DNA of 64,000 nt. Source: Arcanobacterium sp. S3PF19. Its GTDB lineage: Bacteria > Actinomycetota > Actinomycetes > Actinomycetales > Actinomycetaceae. Under the pieces are notes generated by a model. That model was not told the origin of the DNA and made no database searches. It was given only the letters and a program-made list of their open reading frames with translations. The stretch covers positions 62,001 to 126,000 of the forward strand of contig NZ_JRMX01000015.1 of the NCBI RefSeq assembly GCF_000758825.1. The letters run 5' to 3'. Both the position numbers and the translations under genes were made by a program. Positions 19,506 to 26,855 of this stretch are shown piece by piece. Position 1 is the stretch's first letter; the number at the start of each line of letters is the position of its first letter.

Positions 19506-21833
19506 TTATTCTTCGGACTGTGAATCCGTTTCTTCTTTCTTCGGCTCGGCAGAACGCGTCCGGCGGCGTTCACGGGGACGCCGCCCGCGTTCTCTGCGCT
19601 CCGGGCGGGTTTCCTTTTGCCCGGCCTCCGCTTCTTTCTCCGCCGCAAGCTGTTCTTCGGTCAGCACGGCGTGCAGGGAAAGCTTTCCGCGCGGATCTAT
19701 CTCGGCCAGTTCCACTTCCACTTTGTCGCCGACGTTGAGCACATCCTCCACGTTTTCCACGCGCTTTCCGCCAACCAGACGGCGAATCTGCGAGATATGC
19801 AGCAGCCCGTCTTTGCCCGGGCTCAGAGAAATGAAGGCACCGAACGTGGTTGTCTTTACAACCGTTCCCACGAAACGCTCGCCGACCTCCGGCATCTGCG
19901 GGTTCGCGATCGCGTTGATCGTCTGCCGGGCAGCCTCGGCGGAAGTGCCGTTGGTTGCGCCGATAAATACGGTGCCGTCTTCTTCGATCGTGATTTCGGC
20001 GCCCGTGTCTTCCTGAATCTGGTTAATCATCTTTCCTTTGGGTCCGATGACCTCACCGATCTTGTCTACGGGAATCTGCACCGAAATAACGCGCGGAGCG
20101 GTCTCCGCCATTTCTTCGGCCTGCGGAACTGCCTGCTCGATGAGATCCAGGATTGCAAAACGCGCCTCGCGTGCCTGGGCGAGCGCTTTGGCCAAAACCT
20201 GCGCCGGAATACCGTCCAGCTTCGTATCCAGCTGCAGGGCGGTAACGAATTCACGCGTACCGGCAACTTTGAAATCCATATCGCCCAGTGCGTCTTCCGC
20301 TCCGAGAATATCGGTCAGCGCCACGTAACGCTGTTCACCGTCGATCTGCCCGGAAACCAGACCCATTGCGATACCCGCCACGGGAGCTTTCAGCGGCACA
20401 CCCGCGTTAAGAAGGGAAATCGTGGAGGCGCACACCGAGCCCATCGAAGTTGAGCCGTTGGATCCCAGAGCTTCGGATACCTGACGGATTGCGTAGGGGA
20501 ATTCTTCGCGCGGGGGCAGCACGGGCACCAGCGCACGCTCTGCCAGCATACCGTGTCCGATTTCGCGCCGCTTGGGCGAACCCACACGCCCGGTTTCACC
20601 CGTGGAGTAGGGCGGGAAATTGTAATGATGAATATAACGCTTGGAAGTGATCGGGGAAAGATTGTCGATCTGCTGTTCCATCTTCAGCATATTCAGTGTT
20701 GTCACGCCCAAAATCTGAGTCTCGCCGCGCTGGAACAGGGCCGATCCGTGCACCCGCGGAAGAACCGAGGATTCCGCCGTAATTGTGCGGATTTCCACCG
20801 GCGTGCGCCCGTCCATCCGTTCCCCGGTGGTGAGCACGCGTTCGCGCATCGCTTTCTTCCAATGCGCATTTACCGCCATCGCCAGCGCCTGCTCGCGCTC
20901 CGGGAATTTATCTGCCACTTCCGAAACAATCTTTTCGGTCAGTTCGTTCAGCGCCTCATCACGTTCATGCTTGTCCGTGATACCCCACAGAGCCCCGAAA
21001 CGGTCGCCGATTATCTCTCCGACAGCTTCGTATTCATCGTCTTCGTATGCCGGGTAAAGCGGATATTCCTGCACGGGTTTCGCCGCCTCATCGGCCAGTG
21101 CGCGCTGCGCCTCGCACAGCACGCGGATAAACTTCTTCGCCGCTTCCAGACCTTCGGCCACAACTTCCTCGGTCGGTGTTACGCCGCCCTTGGCAACGTT
21201 TTCCGTCAGGTGTTCTCCGCCTTCGGCCTCAACCATCATAATTGCGACGTCCTCGCCGACGATTCTTCCTGCCACAACCATGGTAAAGGTGGCACGCGGC
21301 ATCTCGCTGTAACGCGGGAATGCCACCCAGCTGCCGTCGATCAGCGAAATACGGACTCCGCCGATCGGCCCGGAGAAAGGCAGACCGGAAAGCTGCGTAG
21401 ACATGGACGCGGCATTGATTGCCAGCACGTCATAAGCGTCATCCGGATTCACCGCAAGCACAGTGGCAACGATCTGTACTTCATTGCGCAGACCTTTGAC
21501 GAATGCCGGGCGCAGCGGACGGTCGATCAGGCGCGCAGCCAGGATTGCGTCCGTGCCGGCACGGCCTTCGCGGCGGAAAAACGATCCGGGAATCCGCCCC
21601 GCGGCGTAGGAACGTTCTTCCACGTCCACGGTCAGGGGGAAGAAATCAAAACCTTCCCGCGGTTCGGACGAAACGGCGGTTGCGGAAAGAACGGTGGTTT
21701 CCCCGTCCAGATATGCCAGGGCACTTCCTGCCGCCTGCCGGGCAAGCAAACCTGTTTCGAAACGGATTTTACGGGTTCCGAACGAACCGTTGTCGATAAC
21801 GGCCTCGCTGAATTTTACATCAGGACCCTCCAT
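19506..21833 (-). CDS. pnp: Polyribonucleotide nucleotidyltransferase (PNPase)
   Basis: Phosphorolytic 3'-5' exoribonuclease of 775 aa. Two RNase PH domains (the second with the [11 protein letters not shown] active-site segment) flank a helical domain. KH ([15 protein letters not shown]) and S1 ([21 protein letters not shown]) domains follow, then a charged Arg/Glu tail. I chose the ATG at 21833 because it has a near-perfect AAGGAGGT ribosome binding site; an upstream ATG at 21884 would add 17 residues. It lies downstream of rpsO with a hairpin between them. Confidence 0.97.
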   Translation of the reverse strand: MEGPDVKFSEAVIDNGSFGTRKIRFETGLLARQAAGSALAYLDGETTVLSATAVSSEPREGFDFFPLTVDVEERSYAAGRIPGSFFRREGRAGTDAILAARLIDRPLRPAFVKGLRNEVQIVATVLAVNPDDAYDVLAINAASMSTQLSGLPFSGPIGGVRISLIDGSWVAFPRYSEMPRATFTMVVAGRIVGEDVAIMMVEAEGGEHLTENVAKGGVTPTEEVVAEGLEAAKKFIRVLCEAQRALADEAAKPVQEYPLYPAYEDDEYEAVGEIIGDRFGALWGITDKHERDEALNELTEKIVSEVADKFPEREQALAMAVNAHWKKAMRERVLTTGERMDGRTPVEIRTITAESSVLPRVHGSALFQRGETQILGVTTLNMLKMEQQIDNLSPITSKRYIHHYNFPPYSTGETGRVGSPKRREIGHGMLAERALVPVLPPREEFPYAIRQVSEALGSNGSTSMGSVCASTISLLNAGVPLKAPVAGIAMGLVSGQIDGEQRYVALTDILGAEDALGDMDFKVAGTREFVTALQLDTKLDGIPAQVLAKALAQAREARFAILDLIEQAVPQAEEMAETAPRVISVQIPVDKIGEVIGPKGKMINQIQEDTGAEITIEEDGTVFIGATNGTSAEAARQTINAIANPQMPEVGERFVGTVVKTTTFGAFISLSPGKDGLLHISQIRRLVGGKRVENVEDVLNVGDKVEVELAEIDPRGKLSLHAVLTEEQLAAEKEAEAGQKETRPERRERGRRPRERRRTRSAEPKKEETDSQSEE

Positions 21834-21976
21834 GGGACCTCCTTTAATTATTTGCCTCCCGGCGATGCGGTCGTCGATTGTCATAACCGGAAAATTCCGC
21901 CTACCACAACCGAAGACCGAACCAGTGCGGGGGACTTCCTCTTTTTACTCTTTTTATGTGTGTTGATTTTAGAATT

Positions 21977-22005
21977 ATCGGCCCGAACAGATTATTCGAG
22001 CCGAT
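21977..22005 (-). other. Hairpin between rpsO and pnp
   Basis: ATCGGCCCGAA (21977-21987) pairs with TTCGAGCCGAT (21995-22005), 11 bp with one mismatch and a 7-nt loop. No U-run follows on the minus strand, so it looks more like an RNA processing or stability element than a terminator. An RNase III site occupies the same junction in E. coli. Confidence 0.6.
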
Positions 22006-22016
22006 AGTCAGTTCCG

Positions 22017-22286
22017 TCAGCGGCGCAGGCCGAGACGGGAAATCAGAGAACGGTAACGCTCAATGTCTTCTTCCGCCAGATAACCCAGCAGACGCCTGCG
22101 CTTACCGATAAGCAGCATCAGACCGCGGCGGGAATGATGATCGTGGTGGTGCGTGCGGAAATGCTCGGTGAGCTCCTTAATCCGCGCAGAAAGCAGTGCA
22201 ACCTGTACTTCCGGCGAACCCGTGTCGCCCTCATGAGTTGCATATTCTTTAATAATTGCATCCTTGGTCTCTTTGCTGAGAGCCAT
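22017..22286 (-). CDS. rpsO: 30S ribosomal protein S15
   Basis: Ribosomal protein S15, 89 aa, the standard length, with the signature from [16 protein letters not shown] through [11 protein letters not shown] to KRRRLLGYL. It binds 16S rRNA in the central domain. The start at 22286 has a GAAGGAGAAT ribosome binding site. The leader has an imperfect GC-rich hairpin around 22316-22340. Confidence 0.98.
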   Translation of the reverse strand: MALSKETKDAIIKEYATHEGDTGSPEVQVALLSARIKELTEHFRTHHHDHHSRRGLMLLIGKRRRLLGYLAEEDIERYRSLISRLGLRR

Positions 22287-22445
22287 ATGATTCTCCTTCA
22301 TAACTAGCTGCACGGAGCCCGGGGCATGTTCTCCCGAGCGATGACACCCCGTGGCCGATCTAACGGCTAGCCCAGTCTATCACCAATACGCCCAAAACAG
22401 CGAAAAAATTACCGTGACTTCGCGCTCATCCGCTTTCGCACGCAT

Positions 22446-23438
22446 TTAGGACGCGGTTACGCTCTGCGGAGGCACGCGGCGGGCCGGCGGCACGCCCAGT
22501 TTCTGTGCACAGTGTTTCAGGTCGTCGTCCATCTGCGAAAGCAGTGCCGCAACCGAAGAAAATTTACGCATCGGACGCAGGTAGGAAATAAAATCGAGCG
22601 CAATTTCCTGCCCGTACAGGTTCAGGTCGCTGCGGCCCAAAACGTGCGCCTCCACCGTTCTGCTTTTCCCCCCGAACTGCGGATTCGTGCCCACCGAGAT
22701 GGCAGCCGGCAGATAGGCGGCGGCATTTGCCGCGCACCCGGGAAGAATAAGCCGGCCGGCATATACCCCGTCTGCCGGCACTTCCCCCAAATTGTCGCCG
22801 GCGAGGTTTGCGGTGGGGAATCCGAGTTTTCTGCCCCGCTTAAAACCGTGCCGCACGATGCCGCGGATCCGGTGCGGCCGGCCAAGCACCTCCATCGCTT
22901 CCCCGACTTTTCCCTCGGCCAGCAGCTCCCTGACCCACGTCGAAGACCAGCGTCTGCCCTGCCGGTCGCATAAGTCGTCGAGCAGAACCACGGAAAATCC
23001 GAACCTGGCGCCAAAATCTTTCAGCATCTGCCCGTCCCCGGCATTGTTCTTTCCGAAACGGACATCCTGCCCGACCACAACCGTTTTGGCGTGCAGCTGC
23101 CCCAAAAGCTGCCCGCGCACAAAATCTAGGGGCGTGGTTTGGGCGTAACGCAAATCGTACTTTTGCACAAAAACCCCGTCGATCCCCGCCTCTTCCAGAC
23201 GGGCAAGACGCTCGGAGAGTGAAGTTATCAGCTGAAATTTTCGCTCCGGATGATGCACGCGCAAAGGGTGGGGATCGAACGTAAGCGCCAAAGCGGGCAT
23301 ATCCCGCTCCGCCGCAACCTGCGCCGTCTTTGCCAGTATTGCCCGGTGTCCCCTGTGGACTCCGTCAAATATCCCAACCGTGACCGCGCTTTCCGGCAGA
23401 TCCCGCGGAATCTGCGCCGCGTTATGCCAAATCTGCAT
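22446..23438 (-). CDS. ribF: Bifunctional riboflavin kinase/FAD synthetase
   Basis: Makes FMN and then FAD, 330 aa. The N-terminal adenylyltransferase domain has VGIFDGVHRGH. The C-terminal kinase domain has GRKLGFPTANL and DGVYAGRLIL. The start at 23438 fits family length. Its A is shared with the stop of the upstream Cys-rich mini-gene (TAATG), implying coupled translation. In most actinobacteria ribF follows truB; here three genes lie between them. Confidence 0.96.
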   Translation of the reverse strand: MQIWHNAAQIPRDLPESAVTVGIFDGVHRGHRAILAKTAQVAAERDMPALALTFDPHPLRVHHPERKFQLITSLSERLARLEEAGIDGVFVQKYDLRYAQTTPLDFVRGQLLGQLHAKTVVVGQDVRFGKNNAGDGQMLKDFGARFGFSVVLLDDLCDRQGRRWSSTWVRELLAEGKVGEAMEVLGRPHRIRGIVRHGFKRGRKLGFPTANLAGDNLGEVPADGVYAGRLILPGCAANAAAYLPAAISVGTNPQFGGKSRTVEAHVLGRSDLNLYGQEIALDFISYLRPMRKFSSVAALLSQMDDDLKHCAQKLGVPPARRVPPQSVTAS

Positions 23439-23638
23439 TATTTTCCGCGCAGACCCAGCTGTCTGCGCCCTTCGGATAGACCGGCGGAGGAAGCGTGCCG
23501 CCGGCCGTGCCCGCCGCAACCGCAGCCGCCGCTGCCCGACCCGGAGTGTTTTTCCTGCCCGGAGCGTCGGCCGTGCCCGCCGCAACCGCAGCCGCAGGAA
23601 GATTTTGTCTTATTTTCGGTATTTTTGTCATTCGTCAT
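23438..23638 (-). CDS. Cys/His/Gly-rich 66-aa mini-protein coupled to ribF
   Basis: Not a family I recognise. The 66-aa product has a polar N-terminus, then two copies of a metal-site-like motif: CGCGCGGHGRR (15-25) and GCGCGGHGRR (38-47), giving five Cys and His22/His44. The copies come from a 28-bp direct repeat. AGGAAT lies just before the ATG. The TAA stop overlaps the ribF start (TAATG), which argues that this frame is translated. Inference: a small metal-binding or redox peptide; it may act as a leader. The other frame is Ala/Gly-rich and has no such context. Confidence 0.65.
   Translation of the reverse strand: MTNDKNTENKTKSSCGCGCGGHGRRSGQEKHSGSGSGGCGCGGHGRRHASSAGLSEGRRQLGLRGK
23502..23595. 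repeat. 28-bp direct repeat inside the Cys-rich mini-gene
   Basis: Identical 28-bp copies at 23502-23529 and 23568-23595, 66 bp apart from start to start. The offset is a multiple of three, so both encode the same CGCGGHGR unit. Confidence 0.9.
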
Positions 23639-23701
23639 ATTCCTATTCTAAAAAAGAAAAGGATCTAAGGCATAATACAGACAGAAGCAAAAGGAGCCAA
23701 A

Positions 23702-24265
23702 ATGAATTATCCGCACGGAGCTTCCGCCTGGCTGGGAATCACCGCGGAAGGCGCGGCCCTGACCGCACTGGGAACCTGCATTATCTATCTCGTTTTTCTG
23801 CTGACGACGAAAATCTTCGGCGCACGGCTGCAATCCGGCCTGACGACTTTCGACACACTGATGACCATGCTTTTCGGGGCGGTGATCGGAAGAACAATGA
23901 TCGGTCCCGTGCCGACGCTGGCTGCGGGAATCGTCGTGTTTGCGACTCTGCTTATTCTGCACATAGCACTGGGCGCGGTCACCAACACCGCCCGCGGCGA
24001 CCGTCTGCTTAATTCCCGGCCCGTTCTGCTGATGGCAGGCCCCCAAATACTGGAACGCAACCTAAAATCCGTCAACACCACGCATACGGAACTGATGTCT
24101 GCCCTGCGCGAACACGGAATTTCCGATAAATCGCAGGTGGCAGCGGTAATTATGGAATCTTCGGGAAAACTCTCCGTCCTATCCGCAGCGCACCCGATCG
24201 ACCGTGAAATGCTGGAAGGCGTAAAAGACGGGCAGCGGATTCCCGCGCGGTTCATACGCGGATAA
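23702..24265 (+). CDS. DUF421 (YetF-like) membrane protein
   Basis: A 187-aa protein with three hydrophobic segments in the first 95 residues and a cytoplasmic C-terminal domain. The GLTTFDTLMTMLFGAVIGR motif in the second segment and the LLxSRPVLLMxxGQ-like start of the soluble domain place it in DUF421. Members include B. subtilis YetF; the function is unclear. A strong AAAAGGAG precedes the ATG. Its stop codon abuts that of the convergent hemH with no spacer. Confidence 0.87.
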   Translation: MNYPHGASAWLGITAEGAALTALGTCIIYLVFLLTTKIFGARLQSGLTTFDTLMTMLFGAVIGRTMIGPVPTLAAGIVVFATLLILHIALGAVTNTARGDRLLNSRPVLLMAGPQILERNLKSVNTTHTELMSALREHGISDKSQVAAVIMESSGKLSVLSAAHPIDREMLEGVKDGQRIPARFIRG

Positions 24266-25207
24266 TTACTGCGCCCGGCGGTATATTTCGGCGAGGATTT
24301 TACCCGCAACGGGGTCGTCGTTCGGCGGGCGCAGCCTGATCATTTCTTCCCCTCCCGCACGGATAAACGTCTCCCTGTTCAGCACATCCAGCTCATCCAG
24401 TGTTTCGATGCAGTCGGCAAAGAATCCCGCGGAGAGCACAAGCACCCGTTTCACGCCTTCTGCGGGCAGCTCCCCCATCCGCACCACAGTGGCCGGAGAG
24501 AGCCATTTGCCCGGGCCGAATTTTGACTGAAACGTAATCTCGTGGGGAAAATCACCCACACGGCCCATAATCAGATCCGTTGTGGCAACGCACTGCCTTA
24601 GGTATTCCCCGGGACGGTGCGGCGCACGCAGGGGTACGCCGTGGTATGAAAAAACAATTTTTTCCACGCGGCCGGCGCGCAGTACGTTTTTTATTTTTTC
24701 GGCATACCATTGGGCAAGCGTCTCCTGCCGCGCCCAGGACGGCGCAATGCGCACCCGCACATCCGGATGCGTGCGCGCAAACAGCGCAACCTGCTTTTCT
24801 ATTGCATCCACCGTGGACGGGGCATAGTGCGGAAACAGCGGTATAACCGTAATTTTGCGCGCACGCATCGCCGAAAGCTGCTCTCCGACGGAAGGGCTCA
24901 TATAAGTGGTGGCATATCTGACTTCCGTATCGGGCAGTTCCCGGCTCAGAGCCGCGCACTGCCTGCGCGAATAGACATCCAGCGGCGATCCCTGCGCAAA
25001 CCACACCGCTCTGTAGCGCGGGGCAATCCGCGAAGGACGCAGCGGAAGAACAAAAGTGTGCAAAATCGGTTTCCACAGCCAGCGGGGAAAATCCACAACC
25101 GCCGGATCGGAAAGAAAACGGCGCAGAAAAAATTTTATTTCTTTCGGCTCCGGCGAGCGCGGCGTACCCAGACAGACTATCAGACATCCGTTATTTCCGT
25201 TTTGCAT
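24266..25207 (-). CDS. hemH: Ferrochelatase, proteobacterial-like type
   Basis: Inserts Fe2+ into a porphyrin, 313 aa. The active-site His189 is in FSYHGVP and Glu268 is in ADCIETLDE. The first half (LGTPRSPEPKEI...FLSDPAVVDFPRWLW...LPLRPSR) and TFQSKFG read like E. coli-type HemH, not like the actinobacterial coproporphyrin ferrochelatase, which usually opens with a LLLSFGGPE-like sequence. No other heme gene is in the window. The leader is unusually AT-rich, with a T-run around 25259-25272. Acquisition by transfer is inferred. Confidence 0.92.
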   Translation of the reverse strand: MQNGNNGCLIVCLGTPRSPEPKEIKFFLRRFLSDPAVVDFPRWLWKPILHTFVLPLRPSRIAPRYRAVWFAQGSPLDVYSRRQCAALSRELPDTEVRYATTYMSPSVGEQLSAMRARKITVIPLFPHYAPSTVDAIEKQVALFARTHPDVRVRIAPSWARQETLAQWYAEKIKNVLRAGRVEKIVFSYHGVPLRAPHRPGEYLRQCVATTDLIMGRVGDFPHEITFQSKFGPGKWLSPATVVRMGELPAEGVKRVLVLSAGFFADCIETLDELDVLNRETFIRAGGEEMIRLRPPNDDPVAGKILAEIYRRAQ

Positions 25208-25303
25208 TCAACCACCCGGTGTCGCATAAATTTATCGGAACATATAAAGCATATAGGAAAAAACAAAAAATATCCCGATACACCATGTCGCAAAGTGTGG
25301 CGG

Positions 25304-26320
25304 TTAGGGCGTCAGCAGAAGGCAGGGTTTCAGTTTATCGCCGCGCGCAGAAAGCAGGGCAACCGCCGTGCCGTCTTCCGTGTAGGCGGCAAAGGGAAAA
25401 CCGGTTTCCCCGGCCGGACATTCACCGGGTTCGCGCATCGCTATGAACTGTCCGAATCTGAGCGCCCGTGCTTCTTCCGCACCGACATACACAACGGGGA
25501 AAAGCGTTTTGCACACGGCAGACAGCGGCAAAACAGGCAGGGGCCGGCCCGCCGCAGTCATCTGCGCATACTGTTTCACCCCAAGGGCGCGGGAACTTCG
25601 GCGCCCGCCCACACTGCTGCGGTGCAGCATTCGCAGATGTGCGCCGACTCCGAGATATTCTCCCAGATCTCTGGCCAGTGCGCGAATATATGTTCCCGCG
25701 GTGCACCGCACCGACACGGGAAATTCCAATGTGGCAAATCCGGGCACGGTTTCCTGCGAAAACACGGCCGGACCCGTGCGCAGAAACGATTCCACCGTGA
25801 CCGGCCGGGGGGAAAGCCTGACCTCCTCACCCGCCCGGGCCAGATCATAAGCGCGCCGGCCGCCGATTTTCTTTGCCGAAACACGGGAAGGCACCTGCAT
25901 CTGTCTGCCCGTAAATTTCCGCAGAGCGGCATCGATCTCTTCCCCACCCAGCGTTTTCAGCCGCGCGGCGAGCCGCGCATCGGGCAGGGAAACAATTTCG
26001 CCCTCCCTGTCTTCCGTATCCGTGCGCACGCCCAGACAGATACGGGCCTCATATGTTTTGTTTTTGCCGCTGAGATAGGTCAGAAGTTTTGTTCCTCTGC
26101 CGATCCCCAGAATAAGCAGACCCGTTGCCATGGGATCCAAAGTTCCCGCATGGCCGACTTTACGCGTTCCCGCCAGCCTGCGCACCGCACCGACAACGTC
26201 ATGGGAAGTAACTCCCGCGTCTTTGTTTACGGGCAGAATACCGTCCGGAGCAGCGCATGCGGCCCGGGGAACGTCTCCCCAGGGCATCTGCCTGCGCGGC
26301 AAAGAAGGCGTACTATTCAT
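25304..26320 (-). CDS. truB: tRNA pseudouridine(55) synthase TruB
   Basis: Forms pseudouridine 55 in the tRNA T loop. The 338-aa product has GILPVNKDAGVTSHDVV and the catalytic GHAGTLDPMATGLL (Asp62). The C-terminal domain is PUA-like. The chosen ATG at 26320 overlaps rbfA by 8 nt. The next in-frame ATG (12th codon, 26287) is an alternative. It is last in the rimP-nusA-infB-rbfA-truB run. Confidence 0.95.
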   Translation of the reverse strand: MNSTPSLPRRQMPWGDVPRAACAAPDGILPVNKDAGVTSHDVVGAVRRLAGTRKVGHAGTLDPMATGLLILGIGRGTKLLTYLSGKNKTYEARICLGVRTDTEDREGEIVSLPDARLAARLKTLGGEEIDAALRKFTGRQMQVPSRVSAKKIGGRRAYDLARAGEEVRLSPRPVTVESFLRTGPAVFSQETVPGFATLEFPVSVRCTAGTYIRALARDLGEYLGVGAHLRMLHRSSVGGRRSSRALGVKQYAQMTAAGRPLPVLPLSAVCKTLFPVVYVGAEEARALRFGQFIAMREPGECPAGETGFPFAAYTEDGTAVALLSARGDKLKPCLLLTP

Positions 26321-26759
26321 CGGCTTCGTACCCGTCGGGCACGCCCTTCGGCTCCCGGTAGGGGTTTGCATCCCCGGCGGGAGAGGCATTTTCGGCGAGT
26401 CTGCGAATCTGCTCATCCTTAAATCTTGCTGCCGTCAGCGCATCTTCGATCGATTTCGCGCTTTGCGGCAAAGCGTCGGCAATAAAATCCAGCGACGGCG
26501 TAAGGCGCAGTCCCAGCTGAGCACCTACCTGCGAACGAATCATTCCTTTCGCCGATTCCAGCGCCCGGGCCGAATTGCGCAGCTGCGTCTGCGAACCGTA
26601 AACGGTATAGAAAATATCGGCATGCTGCAGATCACCCGTTACCCGCACATCCGTAACCGTAACCATTCCCAGACGCGGATCCTTCAGTTTCGTGTCTATC
26701 ATCTGCGCCACAATCGCGCGGATCCGCTCCGCTACCCGCGCCGCCCGCGGATTAACCAT
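26313..26759 (-). CDS. rbfA: Ribosome-binding factor A
   Basis: Single KH-like domain protein of 148 aa that matures the 5' end of 16S rRNA. It begins with RAARVAERIRAIVAQMI and includes KDPRLGMVTVTDVRVTGDLQHADIFYTVYG. A charged tail of about 30 residues follows. It lies between infB and truB, with a strong hairpin upstream. Confidence 0.95.
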   Translation of the reverse strand: MVNPRAARVAERIRAIVAQMIDTKLKDPRLGMVTVTDVRVTGDLQHADIFYTVYGSQTQLRNSARALESAKGMIRSQVGAQLGLRLTPSLDFIADALPQSAKSIEDALTAARFKDEQIRRLAENASPAGDANPYREPKGVPDGYEADE

Positions 26760-26796
26760 GTTTCCCCCTTAAATCCGGTTCGCCTGCCGATTTTGC

Positions 26797-26838
26797 GCGG
26801 GACGCCGGCAGTAAGCAAACCCACCGCCGGCGTCCCGC
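26797..26838 (-). other. Perfect 13-bp GC-rich hairpin between infB and rbfA
   Basis: GCGGGACGCCGGC (26797-26809) and its exact complement (26826-26838) flank a 16-nt loop. On the minus strand only GCGCAAAATCGG follows, without a U-run, so a canonical intrinsic terminator is unlikely. It may protect the infB 3' end or limit read-through into rbfA-truB. Confidence 0.75.
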
Positions 26839-26855
26839 CAATAAACCGATAAATC

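Noticed and set aside
22316-22340. Imperfect hairpin in the rpsO leader as an S15 autoregulatory element.
   Set aside because: Only a 7-bp stem with one mismatch; it does not show the known S15-binding features clearly enough to call.
23702-25207. DUF421 and hemH as a toxin-antitoxin or defence pair because their stops abut.
   Set aside because: The genes are convergent, of known unrelated families, and show no defence-type domain.
25208-25303. T-rich stretch after truB as an intrinsic terminator.
   Set aside because: The T-run is long (around 25259-25272) but only a 4-5-bp stem precedes it; it may equally be the AT-rich promoter region of hemH.
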